Shown here one piece after another: positions 34,476-43,201 of a stretch of 64,000 bases of DNA. The notes below the pieces were generated by a model, which was not told the DNA's origin, ran no database searches, and saw only the letters and a list, made by a program, of their open reading frames with translations. The stretch spans positions 1 through 64,000 of the forward strand of contig JBLIOD010000010.1 of assembly GCA_047639475.1 (NCBI GenBank), in the 5' to 3' direction. The DNA comes from JAAELZ01 sp047639475. Its GTDB lineage: Bacteria; Pseudomonadota; Gammaproteobacteria; Arenicellales; Poriferihabitantaceae. A program made the translations under genes and the position numbers. Every line of letters begins with the position of its first letter. Positions within the stretch are counted from its first letter, which is position 1.

Positions 34476-36226
34476 TAGGTCGCCTCCTTGTCTAGCGCGA
34501 TTTTGCTCAGCGCCATATTAGAAGGTTCTCCTTGAATCAGGCCGGGCTGATCAGGTGCTACATTATATAAGCGCAAGGCGTCACGCATTAAACGGGAGAA
34601 CACGGGAGCCGCGACTTGACCGCCGTAATGATATTTACCGCGGGGGTCATCCATCATCACTACCATCACAAACTGTGGGTCTGATATCGGCGCTAAGCCT
34701 GCAAACCAAGACACATAACGCTCTTTATCGTAGCCGTTATTAAGCAGTTTATAGGTTGTGCCCGTTTTTCCGCCGACTCGATAGCGAGGTACCGCTGCTC
34801 TACGCGCCGTACCATCAACACTCACCACCTCTTCAAGCATCGGCAGCATCTGTTCAATGGTTTTTTTGCTAAAGACAGGAGTCGGCATTTTCGCCGCCGT
34901 GGTGCTGTCTCTCACCAGACTCAGCGGCAGCAAATTGCCGCCATTGGCAAAAACAGTGTAAGCACGCGCCAATTGCAACGCAGTTGCATTTAAACCATAA
35001 CCATAAGACTGTGTAGCTCGGTCAATGAGCTTATCTCGTTTGGGTAAAATGCCACTTACTTCTGCCGGCACTGCACCCACCATTTTGCCAAAACCTGCCT
35101 TTGACAAAGTCTCGTGAAATAGAGATGCATCAAACTCGAGAGATAGCTTGGTCACGCCGATATTGCTAGATTTAACAACGATGTCGTGCAAACTAAGTAC
35201 TCCATTTTCATGGGTATCGGTGATCGTGCTGCCGCCAATTTTAAAACGGCCTTTGCCGGTATCAATCGTTGAAGACGGGCTATATCGACCACTCTCCAAG
35301 GCCATTGCCACGGTAAATGGCTTAATGGTTGAACCTGGCTCTTGCACATCAGTCACCGCCCGATTACGAAACAATTCAGGTTGTAACGTTCGCCGGTCAT
35401 TAGGATTAAATTGTGGTGAGTCCACCATCGCCAATATTTCGCCAGTGGGCACATGTATTACAATGGCGTTCGCGGCCGCAGCCTGGTGCTTACGTCGCTC
35501 TTCCTCTAAATAGGCGCTGGCTAAATATTGCAAACGACTATCTAAGGTCAACGTTAATGCTTGACCATTTTCTACCGCTTCTAGTTGCTCAACATATTCT
35601 ACAAACCGGCCGCGGCTATCTCGGTGTAATGTTTTTTTACCGGCGCTGCCACTTAAGTGCTGGTCATACATCTTTTCGATGCCTTCTTGCCCCATACCAT
35701 CTCGATCAGTAAAACCGACCACGTGCCCTGAAGCTGGCCCGGTTGGGTAAAAGCGTTTGTATTCGCGGCGCTTATTAAGTCCTTCTATACCCAGTTCGAT
35801 TACTTCGGCAGCGTCGGCGGGAGAAATTTGACGTTTAACAAACATAAAATCATTGATAAAGCCGTCTGTCTCGCGTTTTTTGCAAATGGCTTTCAGCGTT
35901 TTTTTATCAACGGCCACCAACTTATCAATGCTGTGCCATCGATCTGTCTGTTTACAGAATACTTTGGGCTCTGCCCATAAAGTATCTACTGGGGTACTGA
36001 CCGCCAATAACCGTTCATTACGATCATAAATCGGACCACGTAATGGTTGTATATCTAAGGCGCGAACATGTCTCGCTTCAGCTCGCGACACCAAGTTCTC
36101 ATGGCCTTTTGTATTGATCACTAATAGCTTGGCCGCCAAAAAACAAAAACCAATAAAGCCAATGCTCAGCAACACGTTTTTACGCATCAACGTGCGATTA
36201 ATTTGATCTTGGTCTTGGCGCTTCAC
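34475..36226 (-). CDS. ftsI: Septal peptidoglycan transpeptidase FtsI (PBP3)
   Basis: A 583-residue class B penicillin-binding protein that crosslinks septal peptidoglycan. It has an N-terminal membrane anchor (SIGFIGFCFLAAKLLVI, residues 17-33), a PBP dimerisation domain with RGPIYDRNERLLA, and a transpeptidase domain. The latter has the catalytic GSTIKPF motif (Ser near residue 300), the SSN motif in KSSNIGVTKL, and KTG in VGGKTGTTYKL. Length is typical. It overlaps ftsL by four bases. Confidence 0.98.
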   Translation of the reverse strand: MKRQDQDQINRTLMRKNVLLSIGFIGFCFLAAKLLVINTKGHENLVSRAEARHVRALDIQPLRGPIYDRNERLLAVSTPVDTLWAEPKVFCKQTDRWHSIDKLVAVDKKTLKAICKKRETDGFINDFMFVKRQISPADAAEVIELGIEGLNKRREYKRFYPTGPASGHVVGFTDRDGMGQEGIEKMYDQHLSGSAGKKTLHRDSRGRFVEYVEQLEAVENGQALTLTLDSRLQYLASAYLEEERRKHQAAAANAIVIHVPTGEILAMVDSPQFNPNDRRTLQPELFRNRAVTDVQEPGSTIKPFTVAMALESGRYSPSSTIDTGKGRFKIGGSTITDTHENGVLSLHDIVVKSSNIGVTKLSLEFDASLFHETLSKAGFGKMVGAVPAEVSGILPKRDKLIDRATQSYGYGLNATALQLARAYTVFANGGNLLPLSLVRDSTTAAKMPTPVFSKKTIEQMLPMLEEVVSVDGTARRAAVPRYRVGGKTGTTYKLLNNGYDKERYVSWFAGLAPISDPQFVMVVMMDDPRGKYHYGGQVAAPVFSRLMRDALRLYNVAPDQPGLIQGEPSNMALSKIALDKEAT

Positions 36227-36516
36227 GGGTTAAAACTCTTCGCCAACTGGATGGTTTTTATCTCTTCATCTTGAGGTGGATTAAGCCCGCTCTCGCCGCG
36301 CACTTCGTTCTCTACTTTATGTTCAAGGCGCCAAGTTGAGTATTCAGCCATTAGCTGACGCCACTCTATACTTAAGTCGTCACGTTGATGTTGTAGCTTT
36401 TGGGCCTGGTAAAAGCTCACCCTATTTAACTGTCTCACCGTCACCACAGATAATGCGGATGCAACGACTGCAAACACCAATACCAAACCCCAACCTATTT
36501 GTGTGCGCTCGGTCAT
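36223..36516 (-). CDS. ftsL: Cell division protein FtsL
   Basis: A 97-residue bitopic protein. It has a short cytoplasmic N-terminus, one membrane helix (WGLVLVFAVVASALSVVTV, about residues 9-27) and a periplasmic coiled-coil region (FYQAQKLQHQRDDLSIEWRQ, about 35-54). Size, topology and its place between rsmH and ftsI identify it as FtsL, the FtsB/FtsQ partner that activates FtsWI. It overlaps both neighbours by four bases. Confidence 0.93.
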   Translation of the reverse strand: MTERTQIGWGLVLVFAVVASALSVVTVRQLNRVSFYQAQKLQHQRDDLSIEWRQLMAEYSTWRLEHKVENEVRGESGLNPPQDEEIKTIQLAKSFNP

Positions 36517-37448
36517 AAGCGCAATCTCTGAGCAATGCGCATGATCGCACTGCGAGAGCGCCGATTTGCCCGCACTTCTTCTTTAGATGCACGAACCGGC
36601 TTACCGATCAACTTCAACTTGGGCTTAATCAGATCGGCTTGGATAGGTAAATCAATCGGATACGGGTCTCCTTTTGCTTCATCGCGGAAATAATTCTTCA
36701 CCATTCTGTCTTCTAAAGAATGGAAACTGATAATCGCCAGCCGCCCTTCAAGCGCAAGCGCCTCAAATGCCACGGGCAATACGGTTTCAAGTTCTTGTAA
36801 CTCAGCGTTTACCGCAATGCGAATAGCCTGAAATGAACGGGTTGCTGGGTGTTTATCTTTTTCTTTGAAAGGAACAGCATCATCGACAATGCGCGACAAT
36901 TGCAAAGTGGTTTCAATTGGAGTTTCAAGTAGCACTGCTTTGATCGCGGTAGTGATGCGCTTTGCGAAACGCTCCTCACCATATCGTTTCAATACCCGAA
37001 TCAATTCATTCTCTTCAACTTCAGCCAACCACTGAGCTGCAGTCAAACCTTGGGTGGTGTCCATGCGCATATCCAACGGGCCGTCTTTTTGAAAGCTAAA
37101 GCCGCGCTCTGCCACGTCAATCTGTGGCGATGACACACCCAAATCCAGGACAATACCATCAACGTCGCCGTATAAGCCTAGTTCGTCAAGCTCTTCTTTC
37201 ATCGAAGAGAACGGCGCATGAATAATGACCACACGTGGGTCGTCACCCAATAGCTCTTCAGCCGCCGCGATAGCTTCTGGGTCTCTATCAAATACAATCA
37301 ACTTTCCTGACTCACCCAAACGAGAAAGAATAAGTAAACCATGCCCACCGCGACCAAAAGTCCCGTCGATATAAACACCGTTCGGCTTTAGAGACAGCGC
37401 ATCGACCGCCTCATTGAGCAAAACGGTTTGATGCGCTGAAGGTGGCAT
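36513..37448 (-). CDS. rsmH: 16S rRNA (cytosine(1402)-N(4))-methyltransferase
   Basis: A SAM-dependent methyltransferase for N4 of C1402 in 16S rRNA. The start at 37448 gives 311 residues beginning MPPSAHQTVLLNEAVDALSL, the family's usual N-terminus, and overlaps the mraZ stop as ATGA. A longer in-frame start at 37547 lies inside mraZ and adds residues not found in the family. The SAM site is YIDGTFGRGGHGLLIL; GIVLDLGVSSPQID and the C-terminal RANRRSRSAIMRIAQ are also diagnostic. Its pairing partner for the same base, RsmI, is encoded nearby at 39850-40692. Confidence 0.96.
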   Translation of the reverse strand: MPPSAHQTVLLNEAVDALSLKPNGVYIDGTFGRGGHGLLILSRLGESGKLIVFDRDPEAIAAAEELLGDDPRVVIIHAPFSSMKEELDELGLYGDVDGIVLDLGVSSPQIDVAERGFSFQKDGPLDMRMDTTQGLTAAQWLAEVEENELIRVLKRYGEERFAKRITTAIKAVLLETPIETTLQLSRIVDDAVPFKEKDKHPATRSFQAIRIAVNAELQELETVLPVAFEALALEGRLAIISFHSLEDRMVKNYFRDEAKGDPYPIDLPIQADLIKPKLKLIGKPVRASKEEVRANRRSRSAIMRIAQRLRL

Positions 37449-37906
37449 CACAACTGTAAGCTCTCCAACTCTGGGGAGGTGTCGTTGGGGTCGGGGGCAT
37501 GCCCGACCCATGCTTGCATTTTCTTCTCCCAGTTGGCTTGGCTCCATATCTCAAATTTCTCTCCCTGTCCAACCAAATAAATACCTTTCTCTACCTGCGC
37601 AAATTCTCGCAATGTGGGAGGTAATAAAACTCGACCAGTTTTATCTAGTTGCACGTCTGTGGCATAACCAATGAAAAAACGTTTTAGCTCTTGGTGTTGT
37701 GATTTAAAGCTGGGCAGGGCGTTGACCTTCTCTTCAGCTCTTTCCCACTCGTCGAGCGGATAAAGCACCAAACAAGGTTCGTAGGTGTGACTCACGGTAA
37801 CCACCAAGTTGCCCGCGCTGCGCTGCGAAATCGCTTCGCGCAGACGAGTCGGCAAGGCCACTCGACCTTTGCCATCAACTTTTATATAATTTGCACCGCG
37901 AAACAT
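37448..37906 (-). CDS. mraZ: Transcriptional regulator MraZ
   Basis: A 152-residue protein with two SpoVT/AbrB-like halves, each with the D-x-x-G-R-V motif: VDGKGRVALPTRLRE (residues 10-24) and LDKTGRVLLPPTLREF (about 92-107). MraZ binds direct repeats in its own promoter and represses the dcw operon. It is the first gene of the operon, and three candidate boxes with 10-base spacing lie just upstream. The length is the usual one. Confidence 0.97.
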   Translation of the reverse strand: MFRGANYIKVDGKGRVALPTRLREAISQRSAGNLVVTVSHTYEPCLVLYPLDEWERAEEKVNALPSFKSQHQELKRFFIGYATDVQLDKTGRVLLPPTLREFAQVEKGIYLVGQGEKFEIWSQANWEKKMQAWVGHAPDPNDTSPELESLQL

Positions 37907-37925
37907 GAAATATTTTCCGAGAAAA

Positions 37926-37988
37926 CCCGTTTATTACCACTTTTTACCACTAGCGTTAAATAATAGGTTTCACCCCGAAATAAGTCAA
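37926..37988 (-). promoter_or_regulatory. mraZ (dcw) promoter with three MraZ-type boxes
   Basis: On the minus strand, TTGACT (37988-37983), a 17-base spacer and TATTAT (37965-37960) form a near-consensus sigma70 promoter. Downstream, between the -10 and the mraZ start, GTGGT (37950-37946), GTGGT (37940-37936) and ACGGG (37930-37926) repeat with an exact 10-base period. This matches the known MraZ operator pattern of TGGGN-like boxes separated by five bases, although the two promoter-proximal boxes here are GTGGT. The layout fits autorepression of the whole division operon. Confidence 0.75.
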
Positions 37989-38100
37989 GGTTTTTCAATA
38001 AGATACGTGCTTTTAGGGGATTAGAAATGCGAAATTAAACTACGTTTAAAATCAACGAGCTATGGCTTTAAGTTAACCCATAACAATAGGTATGTTAAAT

Positions 38101-38484
38101 AAAGTTGGTCGATAAGCCGGGTTCTGTCGTTGGACGATCATTCATCTAGGGCATTTGTCGCCAAATACCTCATGCAACCTACCCGAAACCAACGCGGGTC
38201 GCGCCTAACCAGCCTGTATCCGAAAATACAAGCCAGACTGGTTTCCTATTTGGTCTTGCTCCGAGTGGGGTTTACCCTGCCACACTTGTTACCAAGTGCG
38301 CGGTGCGCTCTTACCGCACCTTTTCACCCTTACCATCTCAAAAGAAATGGCGGTTCATTTTCTGTGGCACTGGCCATCGGCTTACGCCGCCCAGACGTTA
38401 TCTGGCACTCTACCCTTTGGAGCCCGGACTTTCCTCGATAAAATTGCACAAGGCAAGTTACCGCGATCGTCTGACCAACTCTGC
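38101..38484 (-). ncRNA. rnpB: RNase P RNA (M1 RNA), bacterial class A
   Basis: The catalytic RNA of RNase P, which cuts the 5' leader off tRNA precursors. On the minus strand the 5' end AGAGTTGGTCAGACGATCGC pairs with the 3' part TTATCGACCAACTTT to close helix P1. Conserved elements in order are GAGGAAAGTCCGGGCTCC, TAAGGGTGAAAAGGTGCGG, GGTAAACCCCACTCGGAGCA, and the 3' CAGAACCCGGCTTATC. The span of about 384 nucleotides is normal. Ends are judged by P1 pairing and are accurate to a few bases. Confidence 0.96.
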
Positions 38485-38488
38485 GCCG

Positions 38489-38517
38489 ACATTACGTTAA
38501 AATACCCATTTATTCAA
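38489..38517 (-). promoter_or_regulatory. Candidate rnpB promoter
   Basis: On the minus strand, TTGAAT (38517-38512), a 17-base spacer and TAATGT (38494-38489) would start transcription near 38482, which matches the RNase P RNA 5' end found by P1 pairing. Confidence 0.55.
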
Positions 38518-38539
38518 CCGCCAAATACACTATCAGCCC

Positions 38540-38755
38540 ATGTCAATTCAAACCGGCAAATATCAGCACTACAAAGGCCAAAATTACCACGTTATTGGCG
38601 TGGCAAAGCACAGCGAAACAGAAGAAGAATTAGTGGTATATCAACCCTTATACGGCGAAGGCGGCTTATGGGTGCGCCCCTTAGAAATGTTTACTGAAAC
38701 CGTTTCAATCTACGGTGAATCACAGCCACGCTTTCGTTTTTTAAATGAGGCGTAA
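38540..38755 (+). CDS. DUF1653 family protein
   Basis: A 71-residue protein of the widely found DUF1653 family of unknown function. The family pattern is clear: TGKYQHYKGQNYHVIGVAKH, then EELVVYQPLYGEGGLWVRPL and EMFTETV. The size equals that of the family. It is divergent from rnpB and converges on hisC, three bases from its stop. No function can be inferred beyond the family. Confidence 0.88.
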   Translation: MSIQTGKYQHYKGQNYHVIGVAKHSETEEELVVYQPLYGEGGLWVRPLEMFTETVSIYGESQPRFRFLNEA

Positions 38756-38757
38756 AT

Positions 38758-39825
38758 TTAGCTTAACGGCGAGGCCATTTGCTCGAGTTGATCCATCAAA
38801 GTGCGCATTTCCTCATCGGTGCCAACGGTAATACGCACATATTCGTTGATGCGATCTTGGCTAAAATAGCGCACCAATATACCGCGTTCCTTGAGGCCGA
38901 AGTAAAGCTGCTCAGCGCCCATAAACTGGGGCTTGGCAAGCAGAAAATTGGCGCCAGACGGCAATACTTCAAAACCCAGAGAAGTCAGTTGTTTTGCGGC
39001 CCATTCACGGGTTTTAATTATTTTCGCCGTGCTTTGCTCAAAAGCCGCTTCATCCTCAATTGCGGCAACCGATCCCGCCAGGGCCACCTTATCTAGAGGA
39101 TACGAATTAAACGAATTTTTGACTCGCTCTAAGCCTTCGATAAGCGATTTATCGCCGACCGCAAAGCCCACTCGCAAACCGGCTAAGGAACGTGATTTTG
39201 ACAGGGTTTGCGTCACCAATAAATTGGGGTATTTGTCGATCAGCGCGATCGCGGAGTCTCCTCCAAAATCAATATACGCCTCATCGACCACCACCACGCT
39301 TTGAGTGTTCAATTTTAGAAATTTATCTATTTCTATCAATGGTTTAGTGATAGAGGTAGGTGCGTTGGGGTTGGCAAAAATAACGCCGCCGTTTTGCGTA
39401 GGATAGCGGGTTAAATCAATTTCAAACGACTCATCCAAAGCCATCTGTTGGGTTTTTTGCCCGTATAACTGTGCGTATACTGGATAAAAACTATAGCTTA
39501 TATCAGGCAATATCAACGCTTGATCATGATCAAATAATCCAGCAAAAATATGCGCCAGCACTTCATCTGAGCCGTTCCCTACAAACACATTAGACACATT
39601 ACAACCGTAATAATCAGCAATGGCTTGTTTAAGCTGCTTACAGTGAGGATCAGGGTATAACTGCAAACCTTGGTGCAGCGCTGACTCCATCGCTTTCACA
39701 ACCCGCCCTGAAGGCGGATAAGGGTTCTCATTAGTATTGAGCTTTATGTAGGCCTGATCTTGCGGCTGCTCGCCGGGCACATACGGGCTTAACGAATGGG
39801 TACGTTTATTCCAAAATTGACTCAT
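38758..39825 (-). CDS. hisC: Histidinol-phosphate aminotransferase
   Basis: A 355-residue fold-type I PLP aminotransferase of histidine biosynthesis, converting imidazole acetol phosphate to histidinol phosphate. Features in order: KLNTNENPYPPSGRV at residues 28-42, FVGNGSDEVLAHIFAG, VVDEAYIDFGGDS, and the PLP lysine in TLSKSRSLAGLRVGFA (near residue 212). It follows rsmI on the same strand after 24 bases. Other his genes are not in the window; a related aromatic aminotransferase activity is possible but less likely. Confidence 0.92.
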   Translation of the reverse strand: MSQFWNKRTHSLSPYVPGEQPQDQAYIKLNTNENPYPPSGRVVKAMESALHQGLQLYPDPHCKQLKQAIADYYGCNVSNVFVGNGSDEVLAHIFAGLFDHDQALILPDISYSFYPVYAQLYGQKTQQMALDESFEIDLTRYPTQNGGVIFANPNAPTSITKPLIEIDKFLKLNTQSVVVVDEAYIDFGGDSAIALIDKYPNLLVTQTLSKSRSLAGLRVGFAVGDKSLIEGLERVKNSFNSYPLDKVALAGSVAAIEDEAAFEQSTAKIIKTREWAAKQLTSLGFEVLPSGANFLLAKPQFMGAEQLYFGLKERGILVRYFSQDRINEYVRITVGTDEEMRTLMDQLEQMASPLS

Positions 39826-39849
39826 GTTTAGGTTTAGTTTTGATTAGCC

Positions 39850-40692
39850 TTACTTGTCTTGTTGTAATTGTACTGCCTTCTCATAGCAGATATTTTTACT
39901 AACCCCACTTAATTTCGCCGCCAGCTTACTGGCTTGCTTCACGCTGAGCTCTTCAAGCAATACAGTCAGTATTTTTTCGATATCGACATCTTCTGCAACT
40001 AGCTTCAGGCCTTCAACCAAAATGACAAATTCGCCCTTTTGATTTTCAGGGCTACTTCCAATTTGCCTGATGACATCATCAAATGCCCCCGCTACAACTG
40101 TTTCAAATTTCTTGGTTAATTCTCGCCCAACTACCACCTCTCGCTGCGCACCGAACACCTGCGCCATGGATTGCAAGCAAGCAATAATCCGATGCTTGCC
40201 TTCATAAAATATCAGCGTGCGAGGCTCTTGCTTAAGCATTTCAAGCGCCGCCAAGCGTGCCGCTGTTTTGGCTGGTAAAAACCCTTCAAACGCAAAACGA
40301 TTAGTGGCCATACCCGAAACACAAAGCGCCGCGATGGCCGCACAAGCACCAGGAACGGTTAAAGCTTGAATGCCCGCAATCTGTAATTGGTTGACCAATT
40401 TATAGCCCGGGTCGCTTATCAATGGCGTCCCCGCGTCACTGATCATTGCGTACGACTCTCCTTGTTGTAATGCCTCCATAATAGTCGGGATCAGTTTTAA
40501 CTCATTGTGCTCGTGAAAGGCTTGCAATGGCGTGCGAATGGCATAATGATCGAGCAAAGTGCGCGCATGCCGGGTGTCTTCTACCAGAATTCGATCCACC
40601 TTCTTTAAGGTGTCGACTGCCCGATAGGTAATATCCCCTAGGTTACCAATGGGCGTTGCCACGATATATAAGTTTCCTGCTTTGCTGTTCAT
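39850..40692 (-). CDS. rsmI: 16S rRNA (cytidine(1402)-2'-O)-methyltransferase
   Basis: A 280-residue SAM-dependent methyltransferase of the tetrapyrrole-methylase fold that 2'-O-methylates C1402 of 16S rRNA. Diagnostic parts are YIVATPIGNLGDITYRAVDT (residues 9-28), VEDTRHARTLL, MISDAGTPLISDPGYKLV and TVPGACAAIAAL. The C-terminal segment of about 40 residues matches the usual length. It is divergent from lpoA, as in many gammaproteobacteria, and acts on the same nucleotide as RsmH in the dcw cluster. Confidence 0.96.
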   Translation of the reverse strand: MNSKAGNLYIVATPIGNLGDITYRAVDTLKKVDRILVEDTRHARTLLDHYAIRTPLQAFHEHNELKLIPTIMEALQQGESYAMISDAGTPLISDPGYKLVNQLQIAGIQALTVPGACAAIAALCVSGMATNRFAFEGFLPAKTAARLAALEMLKQEPRTLIFYEGKHRIIACLQSMAQVFGAQREVVVGRELTKKFETVVAGAFDDVIRQIGSSPENQKGEFVILVEGLKLVAEDVDIEKILTVLLEELSVKQASKLAAKLSGVSKNICYEKAVQLQQDK

Positions 40693-40749
40693 CGTCCGCT
40701 ACCGTATACTCTCACATCTCATTTAGGTCTGATTGTGGCAAGGTTCCCT

Positions 40750-42783
40750 ATGGCTCGCAAGCGCTTGTTTAATTTATTCACGGCAACGATTTTGGCGTTC
40801 CTATTAAACGCCTGTAGTTCTACGCAAACTGAGCTCCCACCGGTTGACGTTATAGAGCCCACCCCCCCTACTGAAACAATCGCACCCACCACTGAAGCAC
40901 CAGAAGCTACCACCTCTGCTTTGGACGATGAAGTTCTCTCGGAACAGGCACTGGCTATTAAAGTCGACCCGTGGAAATTAGTTGAACAAGCTGACGCCCA
41001 AACCAATCTATCCGCAAAAAGCACACTGCTGTTTAAGGCCAGCAAAGTATTTTTAGACCAAGGTCATGTATCAACGGCTGAATCGGTGCTTTCGCAAGTT
41101 GATATACAAAACCTTAACCCCGACCAAGCTTACGAGTACCAACTTATCCGAGCGCAGTTTAAGTTTCTGTTTGGTGACACCTTGGCAGCACAGCAATTAC
41201 TCCGAGCGCTTAGCGTCGCACCCATTACTACAAAGTTACAAGCAGATATCCTCGACTTACAAGCAGATATTCTTACCTCGCAGCTGCAATACGAGCAGGC
41301 CATTGAGTCCCGCTTATTATTGGGCGACTTATTAGCCGACGAAGCCGCTGACACCAACCTAACCAAACTTTACGCCTTACTAAACCAGCTTAGCAAACCA
41401 CAACTATATCAGTTAGAACGCAACGTGAACCACGCTGATCTAGCTGGCTGGATAGAACTAGTCGAACAACGACGCGATGGCCACATGGATGATCACGCCT
41501 GGATTCGTTGGCAGCAACGGCACATTAGCCACCCTGTCAATCCCAGTCTGTTCATAAACGACTCACAATCCATCGCGGCCAATATTTCTGCAAACAGTAT
41601 TGCCTTGTTATTGCCACTCACCTCAGGCTTAGGACACGCCGCTGAAGCCTTTAGAGCAGGTTTTTTTGAAGCCGAGCGTGAAGCCACCGGGCAAAACCGC
41701 TCACGCGTTTACGATATTGGCGCAGAGTCTGACTTAAGTCCGCTTTATTATCGATCTGCGATAAACGATGGCGCTGACTTCGTGGTCGGCCCGCTAGGGC
41801 GTCAAGCCGTTAAGGTGTTACACGAACAACCTAACTTGCCTGTACCCACGTTATTGGTTGGCTTGCTACCGGAAAACAGCCCTCACCTAAACGCATGGGG
41901 CTTGGGCTTGTCTCCTGAGCAAGATGCCCAGGCCATAGCGGAAAAAGCCATTCAAAGCGGCCTCAAAAGCGCCGTAATATTGCGCAAAAATAATGCATGG
42001 GGAGAGCGAGTTGCCCTGGCTTTTAGCAAGGCATTCAGCGAAAAAGGCGGTTCTATAAAAGCTGAACAACGCTATTTACTTGATAACGAAGACATTGCTA
42101 TCAGCGTTAAAAACGTTCTAACCATCAATGACAGTGAAATTCGCCATAAACGCTTAGAACAATTATTGGATCGCAGATTAGAACACAGCGTCCGCAGACG
42201 TGATGATGTTGATTTTGTGTTCGTTGCCACCTCGGCAGGAGATGCGCGTAAAATTGTACCCCTATTAAAATTCTATCGAGCACATGACCTCCCTTTGTTC
42301 GCCACCTCTAGCGTGTTTTCTGGTAAATTCAATAAAATCAGCGACGCCGACCTAAACGGCCTGAGCTTTGTTGACTTACCCTGGCTTTTAAACGGCTTGG
42401 TCGATTCAGACTCTGACCTCAAGTTAAATCTCAACTCGGACCTAGACGAAGAGCTAAAACCAAACACGGATTCAAACACAAACCCCGACATCGCCACTGA
42501 AGCAGACCTAACCAGTAACACCCCTTTACTGGTGACAACCACGCAGGACATTCTAAAGTATGGGGGCTCAAGCTTAGATAGACTCTACGCTTTAGGCTAC
42601 GCCGCTTACGAAGTCATCCCGCAAATGGCTCGCTTACAAGCTGACCCGTGGCAACAATTTAAGGGCAAAACCATGAGCTTGCGCTTAGATCAACACCGCA
42701 ACCTAAATCATGAGAGTACGTGGGCCAAATTCACGCAGGACGGTGTTAACGTCAGTGTCCATGATAAAGAAAGCCCTCAATAA
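40750..42783 (+). CDS. lpoA: Penicillin-binding protein activator LpoA
   Basis: A large outer membrane lipoprotein that stimulates PBP1A from the outer membrane. From ATG 40750 it has 677 residues; a GTG at 40735 would add five. The lipobox is AFLLNAC, with lipidation at Cys about residue 22, followed by a Pro/Thr/Glu-rich linker, a helical TPR-like N-domain, and a C-terminal periplasmic-binding-like domain (from about residue 280, NSIALLLPLTSGLGHAAEAF). An Asp/Asn/Ser-rich low-complexity insertion occurs near residues 555-595 (for example DLDEELKPNTDSNTNPD). Its target PBP1A is encoded in the window at 61358-63811. Confidence 0.93.
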   Translation: MARKRLFNLFTATILAFLLNACSSTQTELPPVDVIEPTPPTETIAPTTEAPEATTSALDDEVLSEQALAIKVDPWKLVEQADAQTNLSAKSTLLFKASKVFLDQGHVSTAESVLSQVDIQNLNPDQAYEYQLIRAQFKFLFGDTLAAQQLLRALSVAPITTKLQADILDLQADILTSQLQYEQAIESRLLLGDLLADEAADTNLTKLYALLNQLSKPQLYQLERNVNHADLAGWIELVEQRRDGHMDDHAWIRWQQRHISHPVNPSLFINDSQSIAANISANSIALLLPLTSGLGHAAEAFRAGFFEAEREATGQNRSRVYDIGAESDLSPLYYRSAINDGADFVVGPLGRQAVKVLHEQPNLPVPTLLVGLLPENSPHLNAWGLGLSPEQDAQAIAEKAIQSGLKSAVILRKNNAWGERVALAFSKAFSEKGGSIKAEQRYLLDNEDIAISVKNVLTINDSEIRHKRLEQLLDRRLEHSVRRRDDVDFVFVATSAGDARKIVPLLKFYRAHDLPLFATSSVFSGKFNKISDADLNGLSFVDLPWLLNGLVDSDSDLKLNLNSDLDEELKPNTDSNTNPDIATEADLTSNTPLLVTTTQDILKYGGSSLDRLYALGYAAYEVIPQMARLQADPWQQFKGKTMSLRLDQHRNLNHESTWAKFTQDGVNVSVHDKESPQ

Positions 42784-43171
42784 AATACTGCGCCCCGCTG
42801 GTTTCGACACCACACTAACAACCCGAGAGATTGGGCAAAACACGGAGCAACTTGCCAAAGCCTATCTAGTAGAGAAAGGACTAAAGGTACATACCCAGAA
42901 TTATCGATGCCAACACGGGGAGATCGACTTAATTATGCGAGATGCAGATTGTTGGACGTTCATCGAAGTTCGTTATCGTAATAGTGTTCAGTTTGGCGGC
43001 GGAATTGAAAGTGTAGATTCGCGCAAACAGAAAAAACTTATTCGCACGGCCGAACATTTTATGCTCACCCACACCGACGAATTCGATTCTTGTCGATTTG
43101 ACGTAATAGCCATGAGCGGCCCGCTAAAACGGGTTAAAATCGAGTGGATACAAGACGCTTTTGTCAGTTGA
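42761..43171 (+). CDS. yraN: YraN/UPF0102 family endonuclease-like protein
   Basis: From ATG 42761, overlapping the lpoA end by 23 bases, this is a 136-residue UPF0102 protein with a restriction-endonuclease-like fold. The motif is GEIDLIMRDADCWTFIEVRYR, with the D...E-x-R core at about residues 50-70. The C-terminal RFDVIAM is typical. A start at 42710 would reach into lpoA by another 51 bases and is less likely. Role unknown; it may act on DNA or structured nucleic acid. The neighbourhood lpoA-yraN-SIS-dolP is conserved in gammaproteobacteria. Confidence 0.92.
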   Translation: MIKKALNKILRPAGFDTTLTTREIGQNTEQLAKAYLVEKGLKVHTQNYRCQHGEIDLIMRDADCWTFIEVRYRNSVQFGGGIESVDSRKQKKLIRTAEHFMLTHTDEFDSCRFDVIAMSGPLKRVKIEWIQDAFVS

Positions 43172-43201
43172 ATTTGACCCCTTAAAAACAGCCCTTAGAA
43201 G

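Noticed and set aside
37449..37547. Longer rsmH start inside mraZ
   Set aside because: The added 33 residues do not match the family, and the ATG at 37448 overlaps the mraZ stop as ATGA and gives the standard N-terminus.
38130..38697. Overlapping plus-strand open frames at the rnpB locus
   Set aside because: They fall on the complement of the RNase P RNA and beyond; the RNA signatures and the DUF1653 gene explain the sequence.
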